From the NCBI RefSeq assembly GCF_963676855.1, contig NZ_OY781460.1, positions 3,284,001-3,348,000 on the forward strand: 64,000 nucleotides of DNA, given 5' to 3'. The translations under genes were made by a program, and so were the position numbers. The DNA comes from an uncultured Anaeromusa sp. GTDB taxonomy: Bacteria > Bacillota > Negativicutes > Anaeromusales > Anaeromusaceae. The first letter of the stretch is position 1. Every line of letters begins with the position of its first letter. This document shows, piece by piece, positions 34,200 to 43,026 of this stretch. The notes beneath the pieces were generated by a model. The model saw only the letters and a program-made list of their open reading frames with translations. It did no database searches and was not told the DNA's origin.

Positions 34200-36284
34200 T
34201 TACGATATTTCTTGCATCATTTCCACAAAAGTATCGACCAATACCGGATCAAACTGTGAGCCGGAACAACGAACAATTTCATCTATGGCTTCTACACCCG
34301 ACAACGCCTGTCGATAAGGGCGATCATTTGTAATTGCGTCAAAGGTGTCGACAATAGAAATAATCCGGCAAGGAAGCGGGATGGCGCTTCCTTCCATACC
34401 GTGGGGATACCCCTGTCCGTCCCATCTCTCATGATGCTGGAGAATTAAATTGGCAACGCCCACAAGCTCGGGAATGGATTGGGCAATTTTATGACCGATT
34501 TCCGGATGCAGCTTCATTTCCTGCCATTCCTCTTCTGTCAGAGAACTTGGCTTCAGCAAAATGCGGTCCGGAATGCCTACTTTTCCCAAATCATGAAACT
34601 GCGCTAAAAGGCTGACCATCGCCAACTCATACTGCGTCATGCCAACCCGCTCACCCAGTTTCACCGCCAGTTCCTTCAACCTCTCTGCATGATCTTCGGT
34701 TTCAATGTCGCGAGCCCCCAACGTATGCATCACAGCCTGCACCATTTTGCTTTTTGCGCTTTGCCCTTGCGTCAGTTTGAGACGATACAATTTTTTATCA
34801 GCTATTTTAAACAAGTCGTCCAGCGTTTCTTCCGGCTTGCGACTTAAGGCAATGCCTACGGATAAACTCAAAGGTACGCCGGAATGACGTCGATTATACG
34901 CTTCTACTTCCACCCGCACCTGCTCTTCAATGTTTTTAATACAATCGTTATCAGTTTGCAATAAAATAGCCGCAAACTCGTCTCCGCCGGTGCGCGCAAC
35001 AAGTCCCTTGCCTACGGCAATATTACTCATAATTTTAGCAGCGGCAAGAATGGCCTCATCCCCGGCTTTGAGTCCCATCGTATCATTGACAAATTTCAAC
35101 CCGTCAATATCTGCACTCAACGCTGCAATCGGATAAATAGGAGAACGTTGTACCCGCTGCATTTCCGCTTCAAAAAACGCGCGATTATACAATCCAGTCA
35201 GCAAATCATGAAAGCGATTATACTGCAGTTCTTCTTCTTTGCGCTTGCGTTTTTGTATTTCTTGGCGCAACTGGGCTTGCAGCCGAAGATCTCGCCCTAC
35301 AAAAACAAAGCCAGCCGGTTCTCCTACCTGATCAAGAACCGTAGAAATACGAACTTCTATCGGCAGACTCTCCCCTTGCTTTGCTTGCAGCTGCAATTCC
35401 ACCACCGATTCCAGTGCCGCAGTCAACTGCCCGTCTTCTTTTACCATCCCAGACACGAACTGCGGCAGCAAGCTGTCGATAGCTTCTTCTTCAGTACAAC
35501 CTGTTGCCACTATAAAACCGGAATTAACCTGCAAAATTTTAAATTTCAAATCAGTCACCGCAATAATTCCAGTGACATGCTCCAGCAACATATGGGAGCT
35601 AAGCAAGGCTGGCACACTAAACAGCTTATACCTATGATATACGTACCAAAAACCAAGAAAATAAAAGAACACAAAAAGATGCAGCGGGTCCGCCCTGCCT
35701 TCTCCTTCAATAATAACTGGATAATACGTTTCAAGATAGTACGCTGTACCTACCGCGCAAGCATTGAGAAAAAAAGCAACTACAGCTTGAATGCGTTTCC
35801 GTTTGGATTTGTTTTGCCACCCCCATTTAGCCAAAACAATTGATACCAACAGCCCATATAAAACATAAAAAATGTTAAAAGCCAGATAGAATGCGTCTAC
35901 TTCGGCGCGGCCAACTCCAACGCCCAAGAAAAGCCCTTCCCAGGCAATCAATACAGCCGCCGGCAAATACAACAAAGATATTTTCCATTTTGTATTAACA
36001 AAAGATTCGTGTTCCGTAAGAAGCAGATTAATATGAAGAAATACCGCTACAAACGGAATCCACCCAAGCGAAGAAAGCTTATCTGCCAACCAGTAGCTTT
36101 CTATGTCTTGCATTTGATATATGTACAGCAACCCGACTGACCATAGCGTGATGCTTTGAAACAAAACGAAAAACAAGCGATTAATCGGCTGATTCCGTTC
36201 TATGTTATATACATGCCAACCAGCAAATCCGCTTAAACCAATTGTAATAAACGACATGATTGATAGTAAAGCAAAAATATCCAC
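34200..36284 (-). CDS. Membrane PAS-GGDEF-HD-GYP cyclic-di-GMP protein
   Basis: 694 aa, GTG start with GGAGG. Residues 1-225 form about seven membrane helices resembling the N-terminal 7TM sensor of histidine kinases. Then PAS (about 230-345), GGDEF (360-500; motif RTGGDEFAAIL) and HD-GYP (515-690; FHDLGKVGIPDRILLKP, HHERWDGQGYPHG). Both catalytic motifs are complete. Its mRNA begins with a c-di-GMP-I riboswitch and terminator (36326-36465), so expression should follow the cellular level of the same nucleotide. Confidence 0.93.
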   Translation of the reverse strand: MDIFALLSIMSFITIGLSGFAGWHVYNIERNQPINRLFFVLFQSITLWSVGLLYIYQMQDIESYWLADKLSSLGWIPFVAVFLHINLLLTEHESFVNTKWKISLLYLPAAVLIAWEGLFLGVGVGRAEVDAFYLAFNIFYVLYGLLVSIVLAKWGWQNKSKRKRIQAVVAFFLNACAVGTAYYLETYYPVIIEGEGRADPLHLFVFFYFLGFWYVYHRYKLFSVPALLSSHMLLEHVTGIIAVTDLKFKILQVNSGFIVATGCTEEEAIDSLLPQFVSGMVKEDGQLTAALESVVELQLQAKQGESLPIEVRISTVLDQVGEPAGFVFVGRDLRLQAQLRQEIQKRKRKEEELQYNRFHDLLTGLYNRAFFEAEMQRVQRSPIYPIAALSADIDGLKFVNDTMGLKAGDEAILAAAKIMSNIAVGKGLVARTGGDEFAAILLQTDNDCIKNIEEQVRVEVEAYNRRHSGVPLSLSVGIALSRKPEETLDDLFKIADKKLYRLKLTQGQSAKSKMVQAVMHTLGARDIETEDHAERLKELAVKLGERVGMTQYELAMVSLLAQFHDLGKVGIPDRILLKPSSLTEEEWQEMKLHPEIGHKIAQSIPELVGVANLILQHHERWDGQGYPHGMEGSAIPLPCRIISIVDTFDAITNDRPYRQALSGVEAIDEIVRCSGSQFDPVLVDTFVEMMQEIS

Positions 36285-36325
36285 ATGTTCCTCCTTTTCT
36301 ACTCTGCATTGTTTTGCTCACTTAC

Positions 36326-36354
36326 AAAAAAAGTGCCGGACTCTTTGCCGGCAC
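36326..36354 (-). terminator. Riboswitch expression-platform terminator
   Basis: GTGCCGG / CCGGCAC stem followed on the minus strand by seven T, 42 bp before the GTG start codon and right after the c-di-GMP aptamer. Confidence 0.85.
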
Positions 36355-36375
36355 AAAATACAACCTCAACCTTGA

Positions 36376-36465
36376 GTCGGCAACTTGGCGACCATAAACA
36401 ACTGTCACTGTCCTTAGGCCCATAGCTTTGCGTCCTTGCTTTTCAACAAGTTTGCCTATATGAAG
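36376..36465 (-). ncRNA. Cyclic-di-GMP-I riboswitch (GEMM-I)
   Basis: On the minus strand the conserved GGCAAAC, a CTTGTT-GAAA-AGCAAG hairpin with GAAA tetraloop, GGACGCAAAGC, and the 11-nt tetraloop receptor CCTAAG...TATGG occur in the right order. They are followed by GTCGCCAAGTTGCC, the usual 3' closing part. This is a full match to the class I aptamer. A terminator follows, then a GGDEF/HD-GYP gene. Confidence 0.93.
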
Positions 36466-36921
36466 TTTATTGTGGCAATTTTATGTATATGATACTAAAT
36501 AAAACTTATCATTCTGTACTTTACAAGATTTTTATACTAATTTCCACATGACCTTTTTCCTGTTTTTATCACTTTCCCATAGTTTAAAAGCATAGTTTTT
36601 AGTATTACCACGAAATTCGTCCCATGACTTTTCTTTTTTTAGTTTACCATAACCATTTTCCCAACCTACTACACCTAAGCACCAGCAAAAACCTCCTTTC
36701 GTAAAACACATCTTTCTCCTCTTTACAAACAAGCAGTCAGCATGTAAGGAAAACAATCATTTTCTAAAATTCTTTACCTCAAATGCGCACTTTCTCTCTT
36801 TACTTTCTCACGCCCTAATGTTACATTGTAACTTGTCTGTGTCCCAAAAGAGTACTTTCTGATCGCAATGTTTTATTTACTAGTACACAGTCACTCTCAA
36901 AAGAACGCAAAGGGGATTCAT
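36466..36921. other. AT-rich intergenic region
   Basis: Holds the promoter of the riboswitch-controlled gene (minus) and that of the permease (plus). A 74-codon minus-strand ORF (36532-36756) lacks a ribosome site and any family likeness and is not called. Confidence 0.55.
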
Positions 36922-38325
36922 ATGGATATTTTTCGTACAAAAAGCATTGAAGCCTTTCAAAAAGGCGCCAAAGAAAAAAAGCTGAAGAAAACATTAGGAG
37001 CCTTTGATCTCATTTTGCTGGGTGTCGGCGTTATCATGGGCACCGGCATTTTTGTATTCACCGGGGTTGTGGCCGCCAACTATGCCGGTCCCGCCATTGT
37101 CGTTTCCTTGGTCCTTTCAGCCATTGCTTGCGCTTTCGCCGCCTTAGCCTATGCGGAGCTGGCTTCCATGGTTCCCATTTCCGGCAGCTCATATACGTAC
37201 TCTTATGCAGCTTTAGGAGAAATCATCGCCTGGATGGTTGGCTGGAGTCTGATTTTAGAATACTCGTTGGGTGCGAGCGCGGTAGCGGCCGGCTGGTCGG
37301 CATATGCCACCGGCTTGTTTAAATCAGCCGGCTTCGCAGTCCCGCAAGCCTTGACCGCAGTCCCTGCCGACGGTGGTATCATTAATCTGCCGGCGGTGAT
37401 CATCTCACTTTTTTTGAGTCTTTTACTTGTGCGCGGCACAAAAGAAAGTACCACCCTCAATCGCATTTTAGTTGCAGTCAAGCTGATTGCGGTATTTATC
37501 TTCCTCTTTCTGGCCGGACCTAAAGTCGACCCCGCCAACTGGACGCCCTTCATGCCCTTTGGCATCTCCGGCGTTGTTACCGGTGCGGCTACTATCTTTT
37601 TGGCCTACATCGGCTTTGACATTGTGTCTACTGCTGCGGAAGAATGTAAAAACCCCAACCGCGACTTGCCGATTGGGATTATCGGTTCCTTAATTGTTTG
37701 CGCCATTTTATATGTAGCCGTAGCAGCCGTTTTAACTGGCGTTGTACCCTACACTGAACTCAATACCGGCGAACCTGTTGCTTTCGCCCTCCGCTCCATC
37801 GGCTACAACATGGGCTCCGCTTTAGTAGGCACCGGCGCGATTGCCGGTATCACAACAGTACTCTTAGTCATTATGTATGGACAGACCCGCGTATTTTACG
37901 CAATGTCCCGGGACGGCATGCTGCCTGCAGGCATTTGCAAAATCCATCCCAAATACCAAACACCTCATATTATTACCATCCTATCCGGTGTCGTCGTCGC
38001 CATTGTATCCGGCTTGACACCCATCAGCGTCATTGCTGAATTGACTAATATCGGCACCTTATTCGCCTTTGTCATTACCGCCGTAGGCGTCTTGGTCCTG
38101 CGCCGCACAAAGCCCGATATTCACCGGCCTTTCCGCTGCCCGGCGGTCACCTTTGTTTCTCTGGGCGCCATTATCTCCTGCGGTTATTTGATGTACAGCC
38201 TACCTGGCGATACCTGGTTCCGCTACGGCATTTGGAGCGCCATTGGTCTTGTCGCTTATTTCGCTTATGGCTACCGCAAAAGCCTGCTGCATCCTCGCAA
38301 TCAAGAGAAGAACCAAGCTGCTTAA
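36922..38325 (+). CDS. Amino-acid permease (APC superfamily, cationic amino-acid transporter type)
   Basis: 467 aa from the ATG at 36922 (AAAGGGG). About 12 membrane helices. N-terminal KKTLGAFDLILLGVGVIMGTGIFVFTG and the loop IGFDIVSTAAEECKNPNRDLPIGI are typical of YhdG/CAT-type transporters. Monocistronic with a strong terminator. Substrate unknown; arginase at 41892 makes arginine or ornithine plausible but unproven. Confidence 0.92.
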   Translation: MDIFRTKSIEAFQKGAKEKKLKKTLGAFDLILLGVGVIMGTGIFVFTGVVAANYAGPAIVVSLVLSAIACAFAALAYAELASMVPISGSSYTYSYAALGEIIAWMVGWSLILEYSLGASAVAAGWSAYATGLFKSAGFAVPQALTAVPADGGIINLPAVIISLFLSLLLVRGTKESTTLNRILVAVKLIAVFIFLFLAGPKVDPANWTPFMPFGISGVVTGAATIFLAYIGFDIVSTAAEECKNPNRDLPIGIIGSLIVCAILYVAVAAVLTGVVPYTELNTGEPVAFALRSIGYNMGSALVGTGAIAGITTVLLVIMYGQTRVFYAMSRDGMLPAGICKIHPKYQTPHIITILSGVVVAIVSGLTPISVIAELTNIGTLFAFVITAVGVLVLRRTKPDIHRPFRCPAVTFVSLGAIISCGYLMYSLPGDTWFRYGIWSAIGLVAYFAYGYRKSLLHPRNQEKNQAA

Positions 38326-38410
38326 CAGGCGAACGAACACAGAGCAAGCAAAGAAAAGCCAGGGGAAAACAGAGAGATATCATTTTGATCCAGAAAATAT
38401 CCGCCATATT

Positions 38411-38450
38411 AAAAAAAGCGTCTGACTTATAAAAAGTCAGACGCTTTTTT
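38411..38450. terminator. Bidirectional intrinsic terminator
   Basis: AAAAAAGCGTCTGACTT with perfect complement around ATAAA, between convergent permease and rubrerythrin. Confidence 0.95.
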
Positions 38451-38467
38451 CTTATCTTCCTAAGAGC

Positions 38468-39016
38468 TTACTTGCTGAAATAGCGCTCCAACAACCCTTT
38501 GAAGGCCGCCCCATGGCGGGCTTCATCTTTACACATTTCATGAACCGTATCATGAATGGCATCCAAGCCAAGAGCTTTGGCTTTTTTAGCGATACCAAGT
38601 TTGCCTTCGCAAGCGCCGTATTCCGCTTCCACACGAAGCTCCAGGTTTTTCTTCGTCGACGGGAAAACCACTTCGCCCAACAGTTCCGCAAATTTAGCAG
38701 CATGCTCTGCTTCTTCAAAAGCAATCCGCTTATAGGCTTCGGCCACTTCCGGGAAGCCTTCCCGATCCGCCTGACGGCTCATAGCTAAGTACATGCCCAC
38801 TTCGGTGCATTCGCCTGCAAAATTCATTTTCAGGCCTTCGATAATTTCCGGATCTACTCCAGCAGCTACGCCAATACGATGCTCGTCAGCCCAGTTCATA
38901 GCGCCTTCTACCTTCTCGATAAATTTAGCCGCCGGCGCTTTACAGGTCGGACAAATATCCGGAGCCGAATCTCCCTCGTGAACATACCCACAGATGGTGC
39001 AAACAAATTTTTTCAT
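38468..39016 (-). CDS. Rubrerythrin, reverse domain order
   Basis: 182 aa from the ATG at 39016 (AAGGAGG). Non-haem diiron peroxidase protecting anaerobes from H2O2. The rubredoxin-like domain is at the N-terminus ([15 protein letters not shown]...CPTC), and the diiron four-helix bundle follows ([39 protein letters not shown]). This is the order of reverse rubrerythrins. A PerR-like box lies just upstream. Monocistronic. Confidence 0.94.
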   Translation of the reverse strand: MKKFVCTICGYVHEGDSAPDICPTCKAPAAKFIEKVEGAMNWADEHRIGVAAGVDPEIIEGLKMNFAGECTEVGMYLAMSRQADREGFPEVAEAYKRIAFEEAEHAAKFAELLGEVVFPSTKKNLELRVEAEYGACEGKLGIAKKAKALGLDAIHDTVHEMCKDEARHGAAFKGLLERYFSK

Positions 39017-39038
39017 TTTTAGTTCCTCCTTGTATTTT

Positions 39039-39053
39039 AAATAATAATTATCC
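39039..39053 (-). promoter_or_regulatory. PerR-like box upstream of rubrerythrin
   Basis: Minus strand GGATAATTATTATTT matches the PerR box TTATAATnATTATAA at the whole central 11 positions. PerR is the peroxide repressor that controls rubrerythrin genes in clostridia. It lies 23 bp before the start codon. Confidence 0.55.
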
Positions 39054-39322
39054 GTTGACATTAACTATATTATCACTATGTTTTCTATTTGACAAGAGCC
39101 TTTTTATTTTTCGAAGTAAAATTTCGACATTTGTTTTCTTTTCCCTTTACTTCATTACAACTGTTTGCCAGTTGAGCTCGAATTACTTGCAAATTATCCC
39201 CAACCAATTTCTACCAAAAGAAGGAATTTGCCAGCTTCATGTATAAACTATGTTGCAAATCCCATTCTATAAAGAACACCGCTTTTACAAGAAGCTGCCA
39301 GCACGGAAAAAGGAGGGACTTT

Positions 39323-40108
39323 ATGGCTAAGGGAGATCAGCTTGACATTATTTTATGCAATCCAAACTTAACCTGGGATGATTGGGAAACTCTGGGCAGC
39401 ATCTTCGAGCTCACCAATATTAACCAGGCTTCCAAACAGGAAAAGCGAGAGATTCTTAACCGTGAAATTCGCCACGCTTATGGAAATACTGCCCTTAACC
39501 TCTTTCGCAATAACTATGAACCGAATTATGAAGAGATCGTGCGTAAAACCGCAGTAGTATTGAATTTGACCGAGAAAGTTCCTCTGCAGACAGCTACAAT
39601 AGCGCAAATAGAAGAATTTATCGTACTCGAAGTATTAAGTCGTCTCAAAGCCCAGATTATTAAAGAAAGCGGCATCCACGCCTGGCATGCTATTGAAGAT
39701 TCGGTGGACTCAGAAGTACAAAAATACCTCATTGCCGGCAAATGTCCTTCTTGCGTAGTCAGCCGTTTCAAAGCTCTGCGCGGCCCTGCCTTACTGGCGG
39801 CACTACTAGCCGGGCGAATGGCAGGACTCCCCCAATATGTAGTCGCCAGCGAACTGATTTTAGTTTTAGCCCGACGCTTTGGCTTCCCGGATCTTCCTAT
39901 GGCCGGTTCTCTTCTAGAACGAGCGATTGCCGCGCTTTTTGGGCCCCTCGGCTGGACCGCTTCGTTTTTCTGGCTTGGCTTAGATATGGGTGATACGAAC
40001 TGGAAACGAATCATTCCTGCAGTATTTGTAATTGCAGCTTTGCGCAAACGTCTCCACCACCATCTCAATCCCGCGGTATTCCAAGATCGTTACCAATCCC
40101 CGGAATAG
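39323..40108 (+). CDS. UPF0174/YaaW-like protein
   Basis: 261 aa from the ATG at 39323 (AAAGGAGGG). The region GNTALNLFRNNYEPNYEEIVRKTAVVLNL and a following helical segment resemble the YaaW family, whose role is unknown. The C-terminal half has hydrophobic stretches (ALLAALLAGRMAGLPQYVV, ERAIAALFGPLGWTASFFWL) that may associate with membrane. Divergent from rubrerythrin. Confidence 0.65.
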   Translation: MAKGDQLDIILCNPNLTWDDWETLGSIFELTNINQASKQEKREILNREIRHAYGNTALNLFRNNYEPNYEEIVRKTAVVLNLTEKVPLQTATIAQIEEFIVLEVLSRLKAQIIKESGIHAWHAIEDSVDSEVQKYLIAGKCPSCVVSRFKALRGPALLAALLAGRMAGLPQYVVASELILVLARRFGFPDLPMAGSLLERAIAALFGPLGWTASFFWLGLDMGDTNWKRIIPAVFVIAALRKRLHHHLNPAVFQDRYQSPE

Positions 40109-40178
40109 TGAGTATAATTTTTATTATTTTTTTATACCTGTTCCAACGAAAAAAGTTCTATAATCAAAAGGAAGAAAC

Positions 40179-40211
40179 AAAGAACCGCTGCTTCGTAAAC
40201 AGCGGTTCTTT
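40179..40211 (+). terminator. Intrinsic terminator
   Basis: AAAGAACCGCTG / CAGCGGTTCTTT stem with a 9-base loop, 70 bp after the YaaW-like gene. Confidence 0.8.
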
Positions 40212-40233
40212 ACTACTATTGAGGTGACGCGCC

Positions 40234-40644
40234 ATGAATATCGCTTTTTTTCTTATTGCTAAAAAAGACACTGTTTATTTACCCTTTCACAGCACAATGC
40301 GCCAAGCACTGGAAAAAATGGAATTTCATCACTACACAGCCATTCCTCTGGTGGATGACGACGGTAAATACGCTGGCACTCTCACCGAAGGCGATTTACT
40401 TTGGAAGATGAAAAACACGCCATCCCTTACTTTTGCCGACACGGGACACATATGGCTAAAAGACATCCCCCGTCGTATGGTGAATACCCCCATTCATATC
40501 AACGAAGAAATGGAAAATCTGCTTTCCCTAGCAATTATGCAAAATTTCATTCCTGTCGTCGATGATAACGATGTCTTTTGCGGCATTATTCGTCGTCGGG
40601 AAATCATCGAATATTTCGCCCGCCACCCCATGCCTTCTCCCTGA
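40234..40644 (+). CDS. CBS-domain pair protein
   Basis: 136 aa, two CBS motifs: about 8-62 (STMRQALEKMEFHHYTAIPLVDDDGKYAGTLTEGDLL) and 80-130 (NTPIHINEEMENLLSLAIMQNFIPVVDDNDVFCGIIRRREII). Such stand-alone pairs bind adenosine nucleotides and act as energy sensors; the partner is unknown. GAGGTG before the ATG. Confidence 0.9.
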   Translation: MNIAFFLIAKKDTVYLPFHSTMRQALEKMEFHHYTAIPLVDDDGKYAGTLTEGDLLWKMKNTPSLTFADTGHIWLKDIPRRMVNTPIHINEEMENLLSLAIMQNFIPVVDDNDVFCGIIRRREIIEYFARHPMPSP

Positions 40645-40682
40645 CCGGATTTCATAACACAACAGCCTTTACGTCTGTTCTC

Positions 40683-41147
40683 TCACCGTCTCGCTTTACC
40701 AGTGCACTGTTCAATACAAAGTTTAACCACTGTTGTCGCAGGGCCGGATTTTTTGATGTAAGTTAGTCCTTTTTCCTTAAAGTCACTTGAATATTTTTCA
40801 ACAAACGCTTCTAAGGCGGCTTCCTTCTCCTCGGATGTCACTTCTACAGCCTTCCCCAAAGCAATGACGCTTTCATAATTAGTCGTAAAGTCTTCCGGAA
40901 GCACCGTAGTCTCTCCTACCACGCAAAAGGCAACATGACAATTTTGGCGTATCAAGTCAAGTTTCAACCCTTCTGTGGCGCTGTGGAAATAGAGAGCGTC
41001 CCGAAAATAAACAAAACTCAGAGGCACCGCATAGGCCTGATTGGTTTCATCCACCAGCGACAATACGCCATAGGCGGCCTTGTGCAAAATCCCCTTTATA
41101 TCTGTCTCTCCCAACTGCCGGTCTTTTCTCCGCATTTCTCTAGCCAT
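40683..41147 (-). CDS. Pyridoxamine-5'-phosphate-oxidase-like flavoprotein (NimA type)
   Basis: 154 aa split-barrel FMN-binding protein: GILHKAAYGVLSLVDETNQAYAVPLSF, FHSATEGLKLDLIRQN and VIALGKAVEV are typical of the NimA/5-nitroimidazole-type PNPOx family. GGAGGATGGAG before the ATG. Enzymatic role in this organism not known. Confidence 0.9.
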   Translation of the reverse strand: MAREMRRKDRQLGETDIKGILHKAAYGVLSLVDETNQAYAVPLSFVYFRDALYFHSATEGLKLDLIRQNCHVAFCVVGETTVLPEDFTTNYESVIALGKAVEVTSEEKEAALEAFVEKYSSDFKEKGLTYIKKSGPATTVVKLCIEQCTGKARR

Positions 41148-41179
41148 TCTCCATCCTCCTCACAAAATCGTTTTATAAG

Positions 41180-41776
41180 TTACTGTCGTTTCCCATTCAA
41201 ACGTTCAATAACGCCCGCATAGGCTGGATATTGCCGCATTAGTTCTTCATAAGAACAAAGGCGAAAATCCCGATAATCAAAGCCCGGCGACACCATACAA
41301 CTTACCAAGCCGAAGGAGCCTTTTTCCGCGACCTCCGCCCCAAAAATCGTCTGCGCCGGTACCAAAACCTGCGGTTTTTCTCCGTTCGCCACATCCAGTC
41401 CCAAACGCACACTAGTTAATTCCCCTGCCGGAGTAATCATGTGCAACACCAACGGCGAACCATCATGATAAAACCAAATTTCATCGGACAAAAGCTGATG
41501 AAACTGCGATACGCCGCCGGACTTCAGCAGATAGTAAATCGTAGATGCCAGCGGACGTTCGCCACTATAGGCATCCGGCAGCACCGACGTTCCCACTTTA
41601 CGCTGATTTTTATAGAGTTCTTTAAAATAGCCGCCTTCCACATGTCCAACTAGTTGCAACGCTGCAATATACTCGTCCGCTGTCTGCTGCGCCTTCGCCT
41701 CTGCCGCTGTAAGAGTGCTAAAATACCAACTGCAGCACACCAACAGCAACACTAAACCTGTTTTTCGCAATCCCAT
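41180..41776 (-). CDS. Exported DUF985 cupin-family protein
   Basis: 198 aa from ATG, but AAGGAGG is only one base before that ATG; an in-frame TTG at 41770 has proper spacing and may be used. Signal peptide LVLLLVCCSWYFSTLTAAEA. The mature part is DUF985 cupin: LVGHVEGGYFKELYKN, STIYYLLKSGGVSQFHQLLSDEIWFYHDG, SLGLVSCMVSPGFDYRDF-like end. DUF985 proteins are usually cytoplasmic, so the signal peptide is unusual. Ligand unknown. Confidence 0.85.
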   Translation of the reverse strand: MGLRKTGLVLLLVCCSWYFSTLTAAEAKAQQTADEYIAALQLVGHVEGGYFKELYKNQRKVGTSVLPDAYSGERPLASTIYYLLKSGGVSQFHQLLSDEIWFYHDGSPLVLHMITPAGELTSVRLGLDVANGEKPQVLVPAQTIFGAEVAEKGSFGLVSCMVSPGFDYRDFRLCSYEELMRQYPAYAGVIERLNGKRQ

Positions 41777-41827
41777 TCCTCCTTAACAAGATACCGTTTC
41801 TTTGATACATTTTCGTGGCTAAACAAT

Positions 41828-41869
41828 AAAACCCTGCTTCCTTCTTAATTAGAAAGGAAGCAGGGTTTT
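41828..41869 (-). terminator. Intrinsic terminator after arginase
   Basis: AAAACCCTGCTTCCTT-type stem with complement around TCTTAATTAG; T run on both sides. Confidence 0.85.
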
Positions 41870-41891
41870 CTATCTTAAGGTTAGCCGTCTT

Positions 41892-42824
41892 TCACGCCTG
41901 ACAAGTTTCTAATGCGTGTTCTCCTAGAAAAGCGCGAATCATAGCAACAGCCGCATCAATGGTCTTACCGTCTTTATCCAGCAGTGGATTGAGCTCCACA
42001 AACTCCGCTGAAGTAACTACTTTATGAGACGCCAAACAACGCATCGCTTCCAAATGTTGAGCCAAAGGCACACCGCCCGCCACCGGCGTGCCCACGCCGC
42101 TGGCTTCCTTTGGGTCAAGAACGTCTAAATCGCAGCTTAAATGAATACCATCACAGCGAGACGTCAGGTAGGATACCGCTTCCTCCATAACCGCCGCGCT
42201 GCCTCTACGATACATATCTTCGGAAGTATAGATTTTTATATTCTTTTCTTGCAAAAACTTTCTTTCCCCTACATCCAAGTCCCGTACTCCAACCAACACC
42301 ACATGCTCCGGACGAATTTTATGCTTATACCCGCCTACGGCAACAAGTTCAGGATGACCTACGCCCAAACTAGCCGCCACCGGCATACCTTGTATATAGC
42401 CGCTTGGTGATGATTCTGGCGTATTGCTGTCTCCATGCGCATCATACCAAAGCAGCCCCAAAGAACGATAGTGTCTAGCAATACCTGCAATAGAGCCAAT
42501 AGCCACACTGTGATCTCCTCCCAAAACCAACGGGATGCGTCCACTGCAGACAATTTCTGAGACCTTGATAGCTACCAACTCTAAACTATCGCGAACCGCC
42601 CGGAGATTACACACACTGCCTGTAGCACAGGAACTGATGGCTTGGTTTTTGAGGTTTAAATTTCCGGCATCAACAACATTCAGCCCTGTGGAGCGCAGCA
42701 TCCGTAGCAATCCAGCAGCTCGCATAGCGTCCGGACCCAATTGTGTTCCAAACATCTCCTGCCCCAACCAAGTAGGCACCCCCAATACAGTAATTCGTTT
42801 TTTACTTTTTTCCTGTAAACGCAT
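41892..42824 (-). CDS. rocF: Arginase
   Basis: Mn enzyme hydrolysing arginine to ornithine and urea. 310 aa from the ATG at 42824 (GGAAGG upstream); two earlier in-frame ATGs lack ribosome sites. Metal ligands and motifs: GGDHSVAIG, WYDAHGDSNTPE, and LSCDLDVLDPKEASGVG. Agmatinase-like family members share these motifs, but the LGPDAMRAAGL start and the overall pattern favour arginase/RocF. Monocistronic. Confidence 0.88.
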   Translation of the reverse strand: MRLQEKSKKRITVLGVPTWLGQEMFGTQLGPDAMRAAGLLRMLRSTGLNVVDAGNLNLKNQAISSCATGSVCNLRAVRDSLELVAIKVSEIVCSGRIPLVLGGDHSVAIGSIAGIARHYRSLGLLWYDAHGDSNTPESSPSGYIQGMPVAASLGVGHPELVAVGGYKHKIRPEHVVLVGVRDLDVGERKFLQEKNIKIYTSEDMYRRGSAAVMEEAVSYLTSRCDGIHLSCDLDVLDPKEASGVGTPVAGGVPLAQHLEAMRCLASHKVVTSAEFVELNPLLDKDGKTIDAAVAMIRAFLGEHALETCQA

Positions 42825-42977
42825 GCTGCTTTCTGCCTTCCTTTTCTTCATACACTGCGACAAAACAAATTTCATTACACTTTGCTGACTTTTTTAGGTT
42901 ATCTTTTGACTTCTTGATTTACAGTAAATCTCCTGCCTGAATACACAGAAAAGAAATTTTATTCACTACTATTAATA

Positions 42978-43013
42978 AAAGAACCAGTGTTTAATTAAAA
43001 ACACTGGTTCTTT
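42978..43013 (-). terminator. Intrinsic terminator of the EF-hand protein gene
   Basis: AAAGAACCAGTGTTT / AAACACTGGTTCTTT perfect stem, 6-base loop... T run; lies between genes and just past the stop at 43027 on the minus strand. Confidence 0.85.
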
Positions 43014-43026
43014 GTGACATGCTTAG

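Noticed and set aside
36532..36756. 74-codon minus-strand ORF in the AT-rich gap
   Set aside because: No ribosome site, unusual Trp/Lys-rich composition, no family likeness, and it lies in a region expected to carry the two divergent promoters.
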